From NCBI GenBank assembly GCA_015680685.1, contig MNCI01017906.1, positions 4,515-51,051 on the forward strand: a stretch of DNA of 46,537 bases. Reading direction: 5' to 3'. Positions 45,851 through 46,537 of the stretch are shown in pieces. The DNA comes from Gnetum montanum (lineage: Eukaryota > Streptophyta > Gnetopsida > Gnetales > Gnetaceae). Position numbers and translations under genes: made by a program. Within the stretch, counting starts at the first letter, position 1. Every line of letters starts with the position of its first letter. The notes under the pieces were generated by a model. That model searched no databases. It worked only from the letters and a program-made list of their open reading frames with translations, and was not told where the DNA came from.

Positions 45851-46537
45851 CCTATCGATGTATAGGCCCAAAGGAAAAAACAAAATTTTTAAAGATTTTC
45901 TGGAAATCTATGTTGAAAACTTAGGACATGTGATACATGTTGAAGGTTGCTAGGGTAATTCCCTTAATTTGAAAGGCACAATTAATGATAATGATGTGGA
46001 TTTTATCAATAAAACCTTGGGTGGTAAGAAAAAGGTTAGGTAATGGTACATAGGAACATTATTATTCAGAGGGATAGTAGTAGGGAAAGAAAATTATTAA
46101 AATTATACTGAGGGTAAGAAATGACATGTGTGAGCTATGTCATAAGTGAAGATTACAAAATATTACACAAGTGGATCCTCCACAAACTAGGTTCCAACCT
46201 ATAATGCCCTTGTGTAACCACACTTAAAGTTTCTATGGGCACTAGAAGGGTTAAATGTAATCTGCACTAACTCCACAAAACACACACATGTAAATATCAC
46301 CAGAATGAGGTAAGAATTCTATGTTACATACAACATGAGCTACAATTACACGAATAGTGAGACGAGACGAAGTATAGAAAGGGATCGTAGAGATTGGGAC
46401 ATGAGGTAACTGACCTAGGGCACAGTGAATCTTGTGTGAAGAGCATGATTAATGTGTCATTAACCCATCATTCCAAGATTAGGACCAAGTCCATTCCTTT
46501 AATCAGTGACATCGCATTGTTTCATCCCATGATGAGC

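Larger units (their letters stand above)
44089..46537 (-). mobile_element. Athila-like pol-less element, copy 3 (partial)
   Basis: Starts abruptly after N 44088 within ORF2 and runs past the window end. It holds the N-terminal half of ORF2 (45284-44097), the internal promoter-like cluster (45762-45850) and the beginning of the spacer, all in the same order as copies 1 and 2. The LTRs and gag are outside or missing. Confidence 0.8.

Overview
The window looks like intergenic DNA from a large, repeat-rich seed-plant nuclear genome. It is A+T-rich, contains nested and long-decayed LTR retrotransposons, has plant-type Ty3 (Athila/Tat-like), Ty1/copia and LINE relics, and holds a single plausible host gene. 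The heavy decay by point substitution of still full-length elements suggests a gymnosperm, but nothing here identifies the species. No rRNA, tRNA or CRISPR array was seen.

Layout. (1) 1071-11121, + strand: a complete LTR retrotransposon with 1.7-kb LTRs and a 5-bp target duplication (gacta/aacta). It has a gag-protease reading frame, collinear over 3.7 kb with only stop codons, but no reverse transcriptase or RNase H. A short integrase C-terminal relic lies between two degenerate tandem-repeat blocks. (2) About 12.5-15.9 kb, + strand: a broken copia element whose protease and most of its integrase are deleted. (3) 16562-16930, - strand: the one likely host gene, a 122-residue plant protein of unknown function, in a short CpG-containing island with its own TATA box. 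(4) 17890-26642 and 32211-41104, - strand: two full-length members of one element family, each with perfect 5-bp target duplications (tagtg; aaggt). A partial third member (44089 to the window end), a solo LTR (41796-42272) and a diverged opposite-strand LTR with primer site (about 27690-28077) belong to the same group. (5) Between them lie LINE and copia fragments (28.4-31.3 kb) and an older coiled-coil retroelement ORF that the second element and the solo LTR interrupt.

The most interesting item is the family in (4). Each copy reads 5' LTR, tRNA-Asp-like primer site, Athila-like gag (about 680-830 codons), a 1-1.4 kb non-coding spacer, a cluster of GATATC palindromes followed by a TATA box, a roughly 500-bp leader, a second ORF of about 920 codons, a polypurine tract and the 3' LTR. 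No pol gene is visible. The same palindrome-plus-TATA arrangement sits in the U3 of every LTR, so the internal copy looks like a second, LTR-like promoter dedicated to ORF2. ORF2 has an N-terminal region resembling plant retroelement 'putative transposon protein' domains and a long coiled-coil C-terminal half. This would be a pol-less, two-promoter element that depends on another element for replication enzymes.

Seven single N characters occur. At least three lie at exact local duplications, and others lie where elements break off, so junctions there are probably assembly joins rather than biology. All calls come from reading the sequence by eye; no database or alignment program was used.
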